Assembly (NCBI RefSeq): GCF_000761215.1
Contig: NZ_CP009438.1
Location: 4,109,001-4,173,000, forward strand
Source of the DNA: Streptomyces glaucescens
GTDB taxonomy: Bacteria; Actinomycetota; Actinomycetes; Streptomycetales; Streptomycetaceae
Direction of reading: 5' to 3'
DNA length: 64,000 bases
Positions 7,857 through 17,292 of this stretch are shown here, one piece after another (position 1 is the stretch's first letter; every line of letters begins with the position of its first letter). Both the position numbers and the translations under genes were made by a program. The notes below the pieces were generated by a model that saw only the letters and a program-made list of their open reading frames with translations, was not told the origin of the DNA and searched no databases.

Positions 7857-7904
7857 CGGGCACCCGCCGGGCACCCTCCCGGCGGCTGCCGATCCGAGGC
7901 GGAC

Positions 7905-8093
7905 TAGGGGCCTGTCGTTCGGAGCATCCCGGCGTCGCGGGGTCCGGCACGCACATCCGCCGCGTTGTCGGCACTCGCCGAAGCTCCGCTTCGGCTCCCT
8001 CCTCCGCCTCGCAGCCGCACGTACGGACCCCGCTCGGGTCGCCCGGAAAGGCGCCGCACTCCACAGCCGGCCTGGTACGAACGACAGGCCCTA
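7905..8093. mobile_element. MITE-like element with 16-17 bp terminal inverted repeats
   Basis: The left end TAGGGGCCTGTCGTTCG (7905-7921) and the right end CGAACGACAGGCCCTA (8078-8093) are inverted copies differing by one extra G. They enclose about 155 bases with no open frame for a transposase. Both ends begin with TA, as expected for TA target-site duplication by an IS630/mariner-like transposase. The right end supplies the TAG stop of the neighbouring TerD-type gene. I believe similar short repeats occur in other streptomycetes, but that is recollection, not a search. Confidence 0.65.
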
Positions 8094-10124
8094 ACCCGCG
8101 GCGAAGGGCTCGGGGGACGGGGACCGCCGGGAAGCCGGGCGGTCCAGGTGGGTCACCACCGTGGCGTAGAACCGGTGCACGGCGTCGTCGACACTGCGGA
8201 TGAATCCGGATTCGGCGTTGCCGCGGCTGCTGCCCATGCCCTTGAAGAGGGACAGCCGGAAGCCGGTGATCTGCGCCCCGTTCTTCGGCAGCATGTCCGC
8301 CGGCTCGGGTCGCAGGCGTTCCAGTGTGCCTCGCGGTCCTCCCGTCTCTCCCTCGACGAGTGTTTCGACGTGGAGGTCGGCGGGCGCTTCGGCCAGCCGG
8401 CGGATCAGTCGCTTCGCCCAGCTCAAGGGGTAGCCCTGGGCCGGTGCCGGGATGTCGATGGAGGTGCGGAGCTTGCCGGTGCGCAGGTCGGCCGCGACGG
8501 CGAGTACGCCGGGGGTGCCCTCGATGCGGAGTTCGGCGTGCAGCCTGCCTTCCAGGCAGAGCCGGTCGGCGAGGAGGGCGCGGCTCGCGCCGGGGTCGAC
8601 CCCGCGCTTGGTGCGCTTGACCGGGAGCACCTTCTGGCCGAGTTCGCCGCCGAGGCGCAGACAGACCTGCCGGATCAGCCGCTCCCAGTTCTCCACCACC
8701 TCCAGGGCGCGGGGGTCCCCGTGGCAGAGCGTCTCGTCGTCGATGCCGTTGCGTACGGGCACCCAGGACGAGCCCATGTTCTGGAAGCCGTGGCACCCGG
8801 AGTTCTCGTGCTGGAGGTAGTGGAGCAGCTCCTGGAGCAGCCAGGCGTGGGCCATGTTGCCCACGCCTTCGTGCCGGATGAGCATCTGTGCCTGGTGGGC
8901 GACCTCCGCCCAGGACAGGTGCCAGAGGGCGACCTTGTGCTTGCGCCGTCCGTCGATCTTGACGTCGACCAGCGGTATGCCGTCCAGCGCGACGTCGTTC
9001 GACAGGGTGACGACGGCTTCGTAGCCGCGGCGGGCGGCGATGTCCATGTACGCCTGGACCTGTTCGGCTTTGAGGGCGTTGCCGTTGGTCTTGGTCTCGA
9101 CCAGCGCCGTCCACAGCTTGCCGGCCCGCTCGACCCGGATCACTCCGTCCGGCCGCCGGGGGGTGTCGCCGTGCGGCAGCGAGACTTCGGCGAAGGTCTC
9201 CATGCGGCCGGCCGGCGCTCCGAACCCGGCGGTCAGACGCCTGCCGAATTCCGGGATCTGCGCCATCACCGAGAGCAGGACCGAGGTCGCGCGCATCTCG
9301 CGGTCGCGGTCGCTCTTGAGCGCCGAGACCGGGAAGAGCCGGGCCGGCCTCCAGGAGTCGTTCTCGGCCAGCGACGCCTTGGCCGCCTTGGGGAGGGTGA
9401 CTTTCCTGCGGGCGGTGCGCGGCCGTGCGGACGCCTTCCTCGGCTTCTCGCCGGCGTCGGGCCGTCTGGGCGCCGGGACGGCCTCCAGCAGGTGCGGCCG
9501 GTCGGCGGGGGCGGCCGCCGTGGCGGGCTCCGCCCGGTCGTCGTCACCGGGCGTGGCGTCCGCGGCCTCACCGGCGGCATCGTCCTCGATGTCCACGCCG
9601 AAGTCCGTCGCCAGACCGGCCAGGCCCGACTCGTAGCCCTGCCCGACGGCCCGGAGCTTCCACTCCCCGCCGCGCCGGTACAGCTCCCCGAAGATGAACG
9701 CGCTCACCGAGCCCGGATCGTCGATCGCGAACCTGAGCAGGTTCTCGCCGGAGCCGTCGGACAGCGTGAGCTGCAGGTCGTCCAGTTCCCCGAAGTGGGC
9801 TCCGTCGTAGCGGCTCGCCGCCACGACGATCCGGTCGATGGCATGCGGGACCGCCGTCAGATCGAAGCTGATCCGGTCCTGATTGCCGCTCCCGGTGGGT
9901 GCCTTGCCCAGGAGCTGCACGCTCCCGTCGGCGGCGACCGGGTTGTTGTAGAAGTAGAAGTCGGCGTCGCTGCGCACTTTGCCGTCCGTGTTCAGCAGCA
10001 GTACGGAGACGTCCGCGTCGCCCTCGCCCGTCGGGCTGGTCCAGTCGAGACTCACCATGACGGACTCGACGTTCTCGCTGAGGGCCGCCAACCCCACATT
10101 GGCGCCCTTGATCAACTGGTACAT
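8091..10124 (-). CDS. TerD-domain protein fused to a PD-(D/E)XK-like nuclease module
   Basis: About 677 residues. The N-terminal ~190 form a TerD domain (KGANVGLAALSENVESVMVSLDW, DADFYFYNNP, GQGYESGLAGLATDFGV), a calcium-binding fold of tellurite and general stress systems. A disordered Ala/Pro/Arg linker follows. The C-terminal ~450 residues contain RRPDGVIRVERAGKLWTALVETKT, which fits a D...E-x-K nuclease core, then QAYMDIAARRGYEAVVTLSN. Aravind and colleagues described Ter-linked nucleases in such stress systems. ATG at 10124 was chosen, preceded by GGGGGTGGGGGTAC; a GTG at 10157 is also in frame. The stop codon is the last TAG of the adjacent MITE, so the original C-terminus may be altered. 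Target nucleic acid unknown. Confidence 0.78.
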   Translation of the reverse strand: MYQLIKGANVGLAALSENVESVMVSLDWTSPTGEGDADVSVLLLNTDGKVRSDADFYFYNNPVAADGSVQLLGKAPTGSGNQDRISFDLTAVPHAIDRIVVAASRYDGAHFGELDDLQLTLSDGSGENLLRFAIDDPGSVSAFIFGELYRRGGEWKLRAVGQGYESGLAGLATDFGVDIEDDAAGEAADATPGDDDRAEPATAAAPADRPHLLEAVPAPRRPDAGEKPRKASARPRTARRKVTLPKAAKASLAENDSWRPARLFPVSALKSDRDREMRATSVLLSVMAQIPEFGRRLTAGFGAPAGRMETFAEVSLPHGDTPRRPDGVIRVERAGKLWTALVETKTNGNALKAEQVQAYMDIAARRGYEAVVTLSNDVALDGIPLVDVKIDGRRKHKVALWHLSWAEVAHQAQMLIRHEGVGNMAHAWLLQELLHYLQHENSGCHGFQNMGSSWVPVRNGIDDETLCHGDPRALEVVENWERLIRQVCLRLGGELGQKVLPVKRTKRGVDPGASRALLADRLCLEGRLHAELRIEGTPGVLAVAADLRTGKLRTSIDIPAPAQGYPLSWAKRLIRRLAEAPADLHVETLVEGETGGPRGTLERLRPEPADMLPKNGAQITGFRLSLFKGMGSSRGNAESGFIRSVDDAVHRFYATVVTHLDRPASRRSPSPEPFAAG

Positions 10125-10288
10125 GTACCCCCACCCCCAGAAGCGCACGTCAGACACGGGCCACCCGTTGTGACGTGGCGCACACCAACTGCACAGCGAA
10201 CCTTAGTACCCGGCACGCGCGTCCCGGGGCGGAAGCGGTACGGCCGTGGATCGACGCCTCGGTCCGGAGGCGTGAGCCGTGAAGAACG

Positions 10289-10327
10289 CCGACGCCCCCG
10301 CGGCCGTGGGGGCTGCGGGGGCGTCGG
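10289..10327 (-). terminator. Terminator after the Fe-S oxidoreductase gene
   Basis: Strong inverted repeat, CCGACGCCCCCGC...GCGGGGGCGTCGG, with a short GC-rich loop. It lies just downstream of the minus-strand stop at 10343. Confidence 0.7.
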
Positions 10328-10342
10328 GTGGTGCGGGGGTGG

Positions 10343-12625
10343 TTACTTCACCGGCTCCGGCTCGGGCGTGCTCTCCGTCTCCGGGTCGCCCGCCGGGTCG
10401 GACGGGGTCTTGACCGAGTCCAGGAGGAGCTGGGCGACGTCGACGACCTGGATGGACTCCTTGGCCTTGCCGTCGTTCTTCTTGCCGTTGACCGAGTCGG
10501 TCAGCATGACGAGGCAGAACGGGCAGGCGGTGGAGACGATGTCCGGGTTGACCGACAGCGCCTCGTCGACGCGCTCGTTGTTGATGCGCTTGCCGATGCG
10601 CTCTTCCATCCACATGCGCGCTCCGCCGGCGCCGCAGCAGAAGCCGCGCTCCTTGTGGCGGTGCATCTCCTCGTTGCGGACGCCGGGGACGGCGGCGATG
10701 ATCTCGCGCGGGGGCGTGTAGATCTTGTTGTGACGGCCCAGGTAGCAGGGGTCGTGGTAGGTGATGATGCCCTCGACCGGGGTCACCGGGATCAGCTTGC
10801 CCTCGTCGACGAGGTGCTGGAGCAGCTGGGTGTGGTGGATGACCTCGTAGTCGCCGCCGAGCTGCGGGTACTCGTTGCCGAGCGTGTTGAGGCAGTGCGG
10901 GCAGGTGGCGACGATCTTCTTGGCCGACTTGGGCTTCGCGGTCTCGGGGACGACCTTGCCGTCGTCGTCCAGCTCCTCGCCGAAGGCCGTGTTCAGGGCC
11001 ATGACGTTCTCCATGCCCAGCTCCTGGAACAACGGCTCGTTGCCCAGGCGGCGGGCGGAGTCGCCCGTGCACTTCTCGTCGCCGCCCATGATCGCGAACT
11101 TGACGCCCGCGATGTGGAGGAGTTCGGCGAAGGCCTTGGTGGTCTTCTTGGCGCGGTCCTCGAGGGCGCCGGCGCAGCCGACCCAGTACAGGTACTCGAC
11201 CTCGGACAGGTCCTCGATGTCCTTGCCGACGACCGGGACCTCGAAGTCGACCTCCTTGAGCCACTCCAGGCGCTGCTTCTTCGCCAGGCCCCAGGGGTTG
11301 CCCTTCTTCTCCAGGTTCTTGAGCATCGTGCCCGCCTCGGACGGGAACGCCGACTCGATCATGACCTGGTAGCGGCGCATGTCGACGATGTGGTCGATGT
11401 GCTCGATGTCCACCGGGCACTGTTCGACGCAGGCGCCGCAGGTGGTGCAGGACCACAGGACGTCCGGGTCGATGACGCCGTTCTCCTCCAGCGACCCCAC
11501 GAGCGGCCGCTCGGCCTCCGCCAGGGCGGCGGCGGGCACGCCGGCCAGCTGCTCCTCGGACGCCTTCTCCTCGCCCTCCATCGTCTTGCCGCCGCCCGCG
11601 AGCAGGTACGGCGCCTTGGCGTGGGCGTGGTCCCGCAGGGACATGATCAGCAGCTTCGGGGAGAGCGGCTTGCCCGTGTTCCAGGCCGGGCACTGCGACT
11701 GGCAGCGGCCGCACTCGGTGCAGGTGGAGAAGTCGAGCAGGCCCTTCCAGGAGAACTGCTCGACCTGGGAGACGCCGAAGACGTCGTCGTCGCCCGGATC
11801 CTCGAAGTCGATCGGCTTGCCGCCGGAGGTCATCGGCTGGAGGCCGCCGAGCGCCGTGGAGCCGTCCGCGTTGCGCTTGAACCAGATGTTCGGGAAGGCG
11901 AGGAAGCGGTGCCAGGCCACACCCATGTTGGTGTTGAGCGAGACCGTGATCATCCAGATCATGGTCGTGCTCAGCTTGATCATCGCGAAGAGGTAGACCA
12001 GGGTCTGGAGCGTGGAGACGCTCAGGCCGTCCAGGGCCATGATCACCGGGTACGAGGCGAAGTACGCGGCCTCGTAGTGGTCCACGTGGTGCAGGGCGCC
12101 CTCCAGGGCGCGCAGCACGTAGATGGCCAGGCCGATCGTGAGGATGACCCACTCGACGAAGTAGGCCTGGCCCATCTTCGAGCCGGCGAAGCGGGACTTG
12201 CGGCCCGGCCGCGACGGCAGGTTCAGCAGGCGGATGACCATGAGGACGGCGATGCCGAGGGTGGTCATGGCGCCGATGAACTCGATGTACATCTCGTACG
12301 GCAGGAAGCCGCCGAGCACCGGCAGGGTCCAGTCGGCCTGGAAGAGCTGGCCGTACGCGGTGATGATCGTCGGCGGCAGCGTCAGGAAGCCGATGGCCAC
12401 GAACCAGTGGGCGACACCGACGATGCCCCAGCGGTTCATCCGGGTGTGTCCCAGGAACTCGCGGACCAGGGTCACGCTGCGCTGGTAGGGGTTGTCCGTC
12501 CGGGTGCCTGCCGGGACCGGCTGGCCCAGCTTGAAGTACCTGACGAACTGGCCGATCGCGCGTGCGAGCAGCGCCACGCCGACCACGGTCAGGACCAGCG
12601 ACACGATGATCGCGGCGAGTTGCAT
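10343..12625 (-). CDS. Membrane (Fe-S)-binding oxidoreductase, heterodisulfide-reductase-like
   Basis: About 760 residues. The N-terminal third has five or six membrane helices (MQLAAIIVSLVLTVVGVALL, then WGIVGVAHWFVAIGFL and others) like the cytochrome-b-type subunit of nitrate and heterodisulfide reductases. Two 4Fe-4S ferredoxin motifs follow (CTECGRCQSQCP and CTTCGACVEQCP). The C-terminal half has two CCG domains (CPHCLNTLGNEYP, CYLGRHNK, CCGAGGARMW, CPFCLVML). Such fused proteins pass electrons between a soluble donor, often ETF or a flavoprotein, and the quinone pool. ATG at 12625 follows GAGGAG. A palindrome lies about 29 bp upstream (12654-12667), so a repressor probably controls it. 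Physiological electron donor unknown. Confidence 0.9.
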   Translation of the reverse strand: MQLAAIIVSLVLTVVGVALLARAIGQFVRYFKLGQPVPAGTRTDNPYQRSVTLVREFLGHTRMNRWGIVGVAHWFVAIGFLTLPPTIITAYGQLFQADWTLPVLGGFLPYEMYIEFIGAMTTLGIAVLMVIRLLNLPSRPGRKSRFAGSKMGQAYFVEWVILTIGLAIYVLRALEGALHHVDHYEAAYFASYPVIMALDGLSVSTLQTLVYLFAMIKLSTTMIWMITVSLNTNMGVAWHRFLAFPNIWFKRNADGSTALGGLQPMTSGGKPIDFEDPGDDDVFGVSQVEQFSWKGLLDFSTCTECGRCQSQCPAWNTGKPLSPKLLIMSLRDHAHAKAPYLLAGGGKTMEGEEKASEEQLAGVPAAALAEAERPLVGSLEENGVIDPDVLWSCTTCGACVEQCPVDIEHIDHIVDMRRYQVMIESAFPSEAGTMLKNLEKKGNPWGLAKKQRLEWLKEVDFEVPVVGKDIEDLSEVEYLYWVGCAGALEDRAKKTTKAFAELLHIAGVKFAIMGGDEKCTGDSARRLGNEPLFQELGMENVMALNTAFGEELDDDGKVVPETAKPKSAKKIVATCPHCLNTLGNEYPQLGGDYEVIHHTQLLQHLVDEGKLIPVTPVEGIITYHDPCYLGRHNKIYTPPREIIAAVPGVRNEEMHRHKERGFCCGAGGARMWMEERIGKRINNERVDEALSVNPDIVSTACPFCLVMLTDSVNGKKNDGKAKESIQVVDVAQLLLDSVKTPSDPAGDPETESTPEPEPVK

Positions 12626-12653
12626 TGGGGGCTCCTCGGGCCTGCGAGGGAGA

Positions 12654-12667
12654 TTACTAAGCGGTAA
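12654..12667. promoter_or_regulatory. Palindromic operator in front of the Fe-S oxidoreductase gene
   Basis: TTACTAAGCGGTAA is an imperfect palindrome, extended on the minus strand as GTTACCGCTTAGTAAT. It lies 29-42 bp upstream of the oxidoreductase start, where a repressor would block transcription. Its form resembles operators of TetR-type lipid-metabolism regulators. No cognate regulator gene is adjacent. Confidence 0.45.
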
Positions 12668-12908
12668 CTTATGCAGTCCGTCTGAGACTACCCGTATCTT
12701 CCGCCGCACTGTAGCCGGGCGCGGGGTGATCTGAATCGCTGAGGGTTGCCTCAGCGCTACGGGGGCGTGGTCGCTCGACCGGCGGTGTTACTCGTACCAA
12801 AATGGGGCATACGGCTCCAGGTCAATTCTGCATGCCCCGGGTGTGGCGGTGGCGGCGAGGGTGCTCCGGCCGGGGCCGCGGCTGGTTGCGTGTAAGCGGC
12901 GGATAAGA
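12668..12908. other. Divergent intergenic region upstream of dnaK
   Basis: No gene was recognised here. It separates the minus-strand oxidoreductase from the plus-strand dnaK operon and includes a short AT-richer patch near 12790-12830. Promoters of both units must lie between here and 12999. Confidence 0.5.
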
Positions 12909-12929
12909 GTTGAGCCGGATTGACTCAGG
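12909..12929. promoter_or_regulatory. HAIR element (HspR site), upstream copy at dnaK
   Basis: GTTGAGC, seven bases, then ACTCAGG: an imperfect match to the HAIR consensus CTTGAGT-N7-ACTCAAG bound by HspR. It is about 80 bp upstream of the dnaK start and probably overlaps a heat-shock promoter. Confidence 0.75.
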
Positions 12930-12960
12930 TCTGTTGACCCAGCGATGAGTGTCAGGCACA

Positions 12961-12981
12961 CTTGAGCCTGTTCCACTCAAG
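12961..12981. promoter_or_regulatory. HAIR element (HspR site), proximal copy at dnaK
   Basis: CTTGAGC, seven bases, then ACTCAAG: one base from the perfect HAIR consensus. It ends 18 bp before the ATG of dnaK. HspR bound here, with DnaK as co-repressor, would shut off the operon under non-stress conditions. Confidence 0.88.
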
Positions 12982-12999
12982 TCGCTGGAGGAATCAACC

Positions 13000-14840
<1,841 letters not shown>

Positions 14841-14844
<4 letters not shown>

Positions 14845-15521
14845 CGGAGGAGACCCCGGGTTTCGAGGAGAAGCCCGACGTCCCCTCCGGCGCCACCCCT
14901 GACGACGCCGAGCCGAAGGCCGCCTCCCCCTCCGCGGAGGAGGGGGCGGCCCCGGCCGGGGACGCGAACGAGACAGCGGGTCTGGTGGCCCAGCTGGACC
15001 AGGTGCGCACGGCGCTGAGCGAGCGGACGGCGGACCTCCAGCGGCTCCAGGCCGAGTACCAGAACTACCGCCGCCGGGTCGAGCGCGACCGCGTCGCGGT
15101 CAAGGAGATCGCCATCGCGAACCTCCTGACCGAGCTGCTGCCCGTCCTCGACGACATCGGGCGCGCGCGCGAGCACGGTGAACTCGTCGGCGGCTTCAAG
15201 TCGGTGGCCGAGTCGCTGGAGACCGTCGCGGCCAAGATGGGCCTCCAGCAGTTCGGCAAGGAGGGCGAGCCCTTCGACCCGACGATCCACGAGGCCCTGA
15301 TGCACAGCTACGCCCCGGACGTCACGGAGACGACCTGCGTCGCGATCCTCCAGCCGGGGTACCGCATCGGCGAGCGCACGATCCGCCCCGCGCGGGTCGC
15401 GGTCGCCGAGCCCCAGCCGGGCGCGCAGACCGTCAAGGCCGAGGACTCGGAGAACGCCCAGGGCGCCGCGGGTGCGGACAAGGCCGACGACAAGGAGAAC
15501 GGTGGCCCGGAGGAGGGCTGA
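14841..15521 (+). CDS. grpE: Nucleotide exchange factor GrpE
   Basis: A 226-residue GrpE that speeds ADP release from DnaK. The acidic disordered N-terminus (EEKPDVPSGATPDDAEPKA) is followed by a coiled coil (LVAQLDQVRTALSERTADLQ, then RLQAEYQNYRRRVERDR) and the beta domain with PFDPTIHEALMHSYAPDV and GYRIGERTIRPARVAVAE, the standard GrpE signature. The GTG start overlaps the dnaK stop (GTGA), so translation is coupled. The C-terminal extension is Ala/Asp/Glu-rich, as is normal in Streptomyces. Confidence 0.98.
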
Positions 15522-15557
15522 CGTTATAACGCACGCAGGAGAGGAGGGACGTCGGGG

Positions 15558-16730
15558 ATGAGCACCAAGGACTTCATCGAGAAGGACTACTACAAGGTCC
15601 TCGGCGTCCCCAAGGACGCCACCGAGGCCGAGATCAAGAAGGCGTACCGGAAGCTCGCCCGCGAGTTCCACCCGGACGCCAACAAGGGGAACGTCAAGGC
15701 CGAGGAGCGCTTCAAGGAGATCTCCGAGGCGAACGACGTCCTCGGTGACCCGAAGAAGCGCAAGGAGTACGACGAGGCGCGCGCCCTCTTCGGCAACGGC
15801 GGCTTCCGGCCCGGCCCCGGCGCCGCCGGCGGCACGTTCAACTTCGACCTGGGCGACCTCTTCGGCGGCGCCCAGGGCGGGGCGGGCGGCGGCTTCGGCG
15901 GCGGGCTCGGGGACGTCTTCGGGGGCCTGTTCAACCGGGGCGGCGCCGGGACCACGCGCACCCAGCCGCGCCGTGGCCAGGACATCGAGTCCGAGGTGAC
16001 CCTCAGCTTCACCGAGGCGATCGAGGGCGCCACCGTCCCGCTGCGGATGTCCTCCCAGGCGCCGTGCAAGGCCTGCTCCGGCACCGGCGACAAGAACGGC
16101 ACACCGCGGGTGTGCCCGACCTGCGTCGGCACCGGACAGGTGGCGCGCGGCTCCGGCGGCGGCTTCTCGCTCACCGACCCCTGCCCGGACTGCAAGGGCC
16201 GCGGTCTGATCGCCGAGCAGCCGTGTGACATCTGCAAGGGCAGCGGCCGGGCCAAGTCGTCCCGGACCATGCAGGTGCGCATCCCGGCGGGCGTCTTCGA
16301 CGGGCAGCGCATCCGGCTGCGCGGCAAGGGCGCGCCGGGCGAACGCGGCGGACCGGCGGGTGACCTGTACGTGGTCGTGCACGTCAAGGAACACCCCGTC
16401 TTCGGCCGCAAGGGCGACAACCTCACCGTCACCGTTCCCGTGACGTTCGCGGAGGCGGCCCTGGGCGGCGAGGTCCGGGTACCCACGCTGGGCGGCCCGG
16501 CCGTCACCCTGAAGCTGCCGCCGGGCACGCCCAACGGGCGTACCATGCGGGCGCGTGGCAAGGGCGCGGTCCGCAAGGACGGCACCCGCGGCGACCTGCT
16601 GGTCACCGTGGAGGTGAGTGTTCCGGCGGACCTGTCGGGGAAGGCTCGTGACGCACTCGAGGCGTATCGCGAGGCGACCGCGGGCGAGGACCCGCGGGCG
16701 GAGCTGTTCGAGGCCGCGAAGGGAGCATGA
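15558..16730 (+). CDS. dnaJ: Chaperone DnaJ
   Basis: A 390-residue type I Hsp40. The J domain has DYYKVLGVPKDATEAEIKKA and the HPD motif (EFHPDANKG) that stimulates DnaK ATPase. A Gly/Phe-rich region follows. The zinc domain has four CxxCxGxG-type repeats: CKACSGTG, CPTCVGTG, CPDCKGRG and CDICKGSG. The two C-terminal beta domains bind clients. AGGAGAGGAGGGACGTCGGGG gives a strong ribosome binding site. It overlaps hspR by 4 bp (ATGA). Confidence 0.98.
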   Translation: MSTKDFIEKDYYKVLGVPKDATEAEIKKAYRKLAREFHPDANKGNVKAEERFKEISEANDVLGDPKKRKEYDEARALFGNGGFRPGPGAAGGTFNFDLGDLFGGAQGGAGGGFGGGLGDVFGGLFNRGGAGTTRTQPRRGQDIESEVTLSFTEAIEGATVPLRMSSQAPCKACSGTGDKNGTPRVCPTCVGTGQVARGSGGGFSLTDPCPDCKGRGLIAEQPCDICKGSGRAKSSRTMQVRIPAGVFDGQRIRLRGKGAPGERGGPAGDLYVVVHVKEHPVFGRKGDNLTVTVPVTFAEAALGGEVRVPTLGGPAVTLKLPPGTPNGRTMRARGKGAVRKDGTRGDLLVTVEVSVPADLSGKARDALEAYREATAGEDPRAELFEAAKGA

Positions 16731-17209
16731 GTCAGATGGATGGCCGTCGTCCCCGCCAGCGCGGGGGTTTTTCCCCGTACGAACTGACCGACGAGACCCC
16801 GGTCTACGTCATCTCGGTGGCGGCCCAGCTGTCCGGCCTGCACCCGCAGACACTGCGCCAGTACGACCGTCTCGGCCTGGTCTCCCCGGACCGCACCGCG
16901 GGCCGGGGCCGCCGCTACTCGGCCCGGGACATCGAACTGCTGCGGCAGGTGCAGCAGTTGTCCCAGGACGAGGGCATCAACCTGGCCGGCATCAAGCGCA
17001 TCATCGAACTGGAGAACCAGGTCGCGGCGCTGCAGTCCCGGGTGGCGGAGCTGGAGGCGGCACTCGACGGGGCGGCGGCGGCCATGCGCCAGCGCGAGGC
17101 CGCGGTGCACGCCTCCTACCGGCGCGACCTGGTGCCGTACCAGGAGGTGCAGCAGACCAGCGCGCTGGTGGTGTGGCGGCCGAAGCGGCAGCAGCAGTCG
17201 TCCGACTGA
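16727..17209 (+). CDS. hspR: Heat shock repressor HspR (MerR family)
   Basis: A 160-residue MerR-type regulator. The winged helix-turn-helix is VYVISVAAQLSGLHPQTLRQ then YDRLGLVSPDRTAGRGRRYS. A coiled-coil dimerisation helix (IIELENQVAALQSRVAELEA) follows, then a C-terminal DnaK-interaction tail ending TSALVVWRPK. It binds the HAIR sites before dnaK (12909 and 12961) and very probably before clpB (25926), so this operon is autoregulated. It starts inside the dnaJ stop (ATGA). The N-terminal MSQMDGRRPRQRGGF leader is slightly longer than usual; translation could start at the internal ATG of MDGRR. Confidence 0.97.
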   Translation: MSQMDGRRPRQRGGFSPYELTDETPVYVISVAAQLSGLHPQTLRQYDRLGLVSPDRTAGRGRRYSARDIELLRQVQQLSQDEGINLAGIKRIIELENQVAALQSRVAELEAALDGAAAAMRQREAAVHASYRRDLVPYQEVQQTSALVVWRPKRQQQSSD

Positions 17210-17220
17210 CCGTGACGCAC

Positions 17221-17264
17221 GCGAAGGGGCCCGGAGGTTCGGCCGAACCTCCGGGCCCCTTCGC
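17221..17264. terminator. Bidirectional terminator, 44-bp perfect palindrome
   Basis: Two 22-base arms without mismatch: GCGAAGGGGCCCGGAGGTTC GG and its exact complement. It lies between the convergent hspR and PA14/FnIII genes and can end both transcripts. Confidence 0.92.
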
Positions 17265-17292
17265 CATGTCGCCGGGCCGGCGCGTCAGCGGG

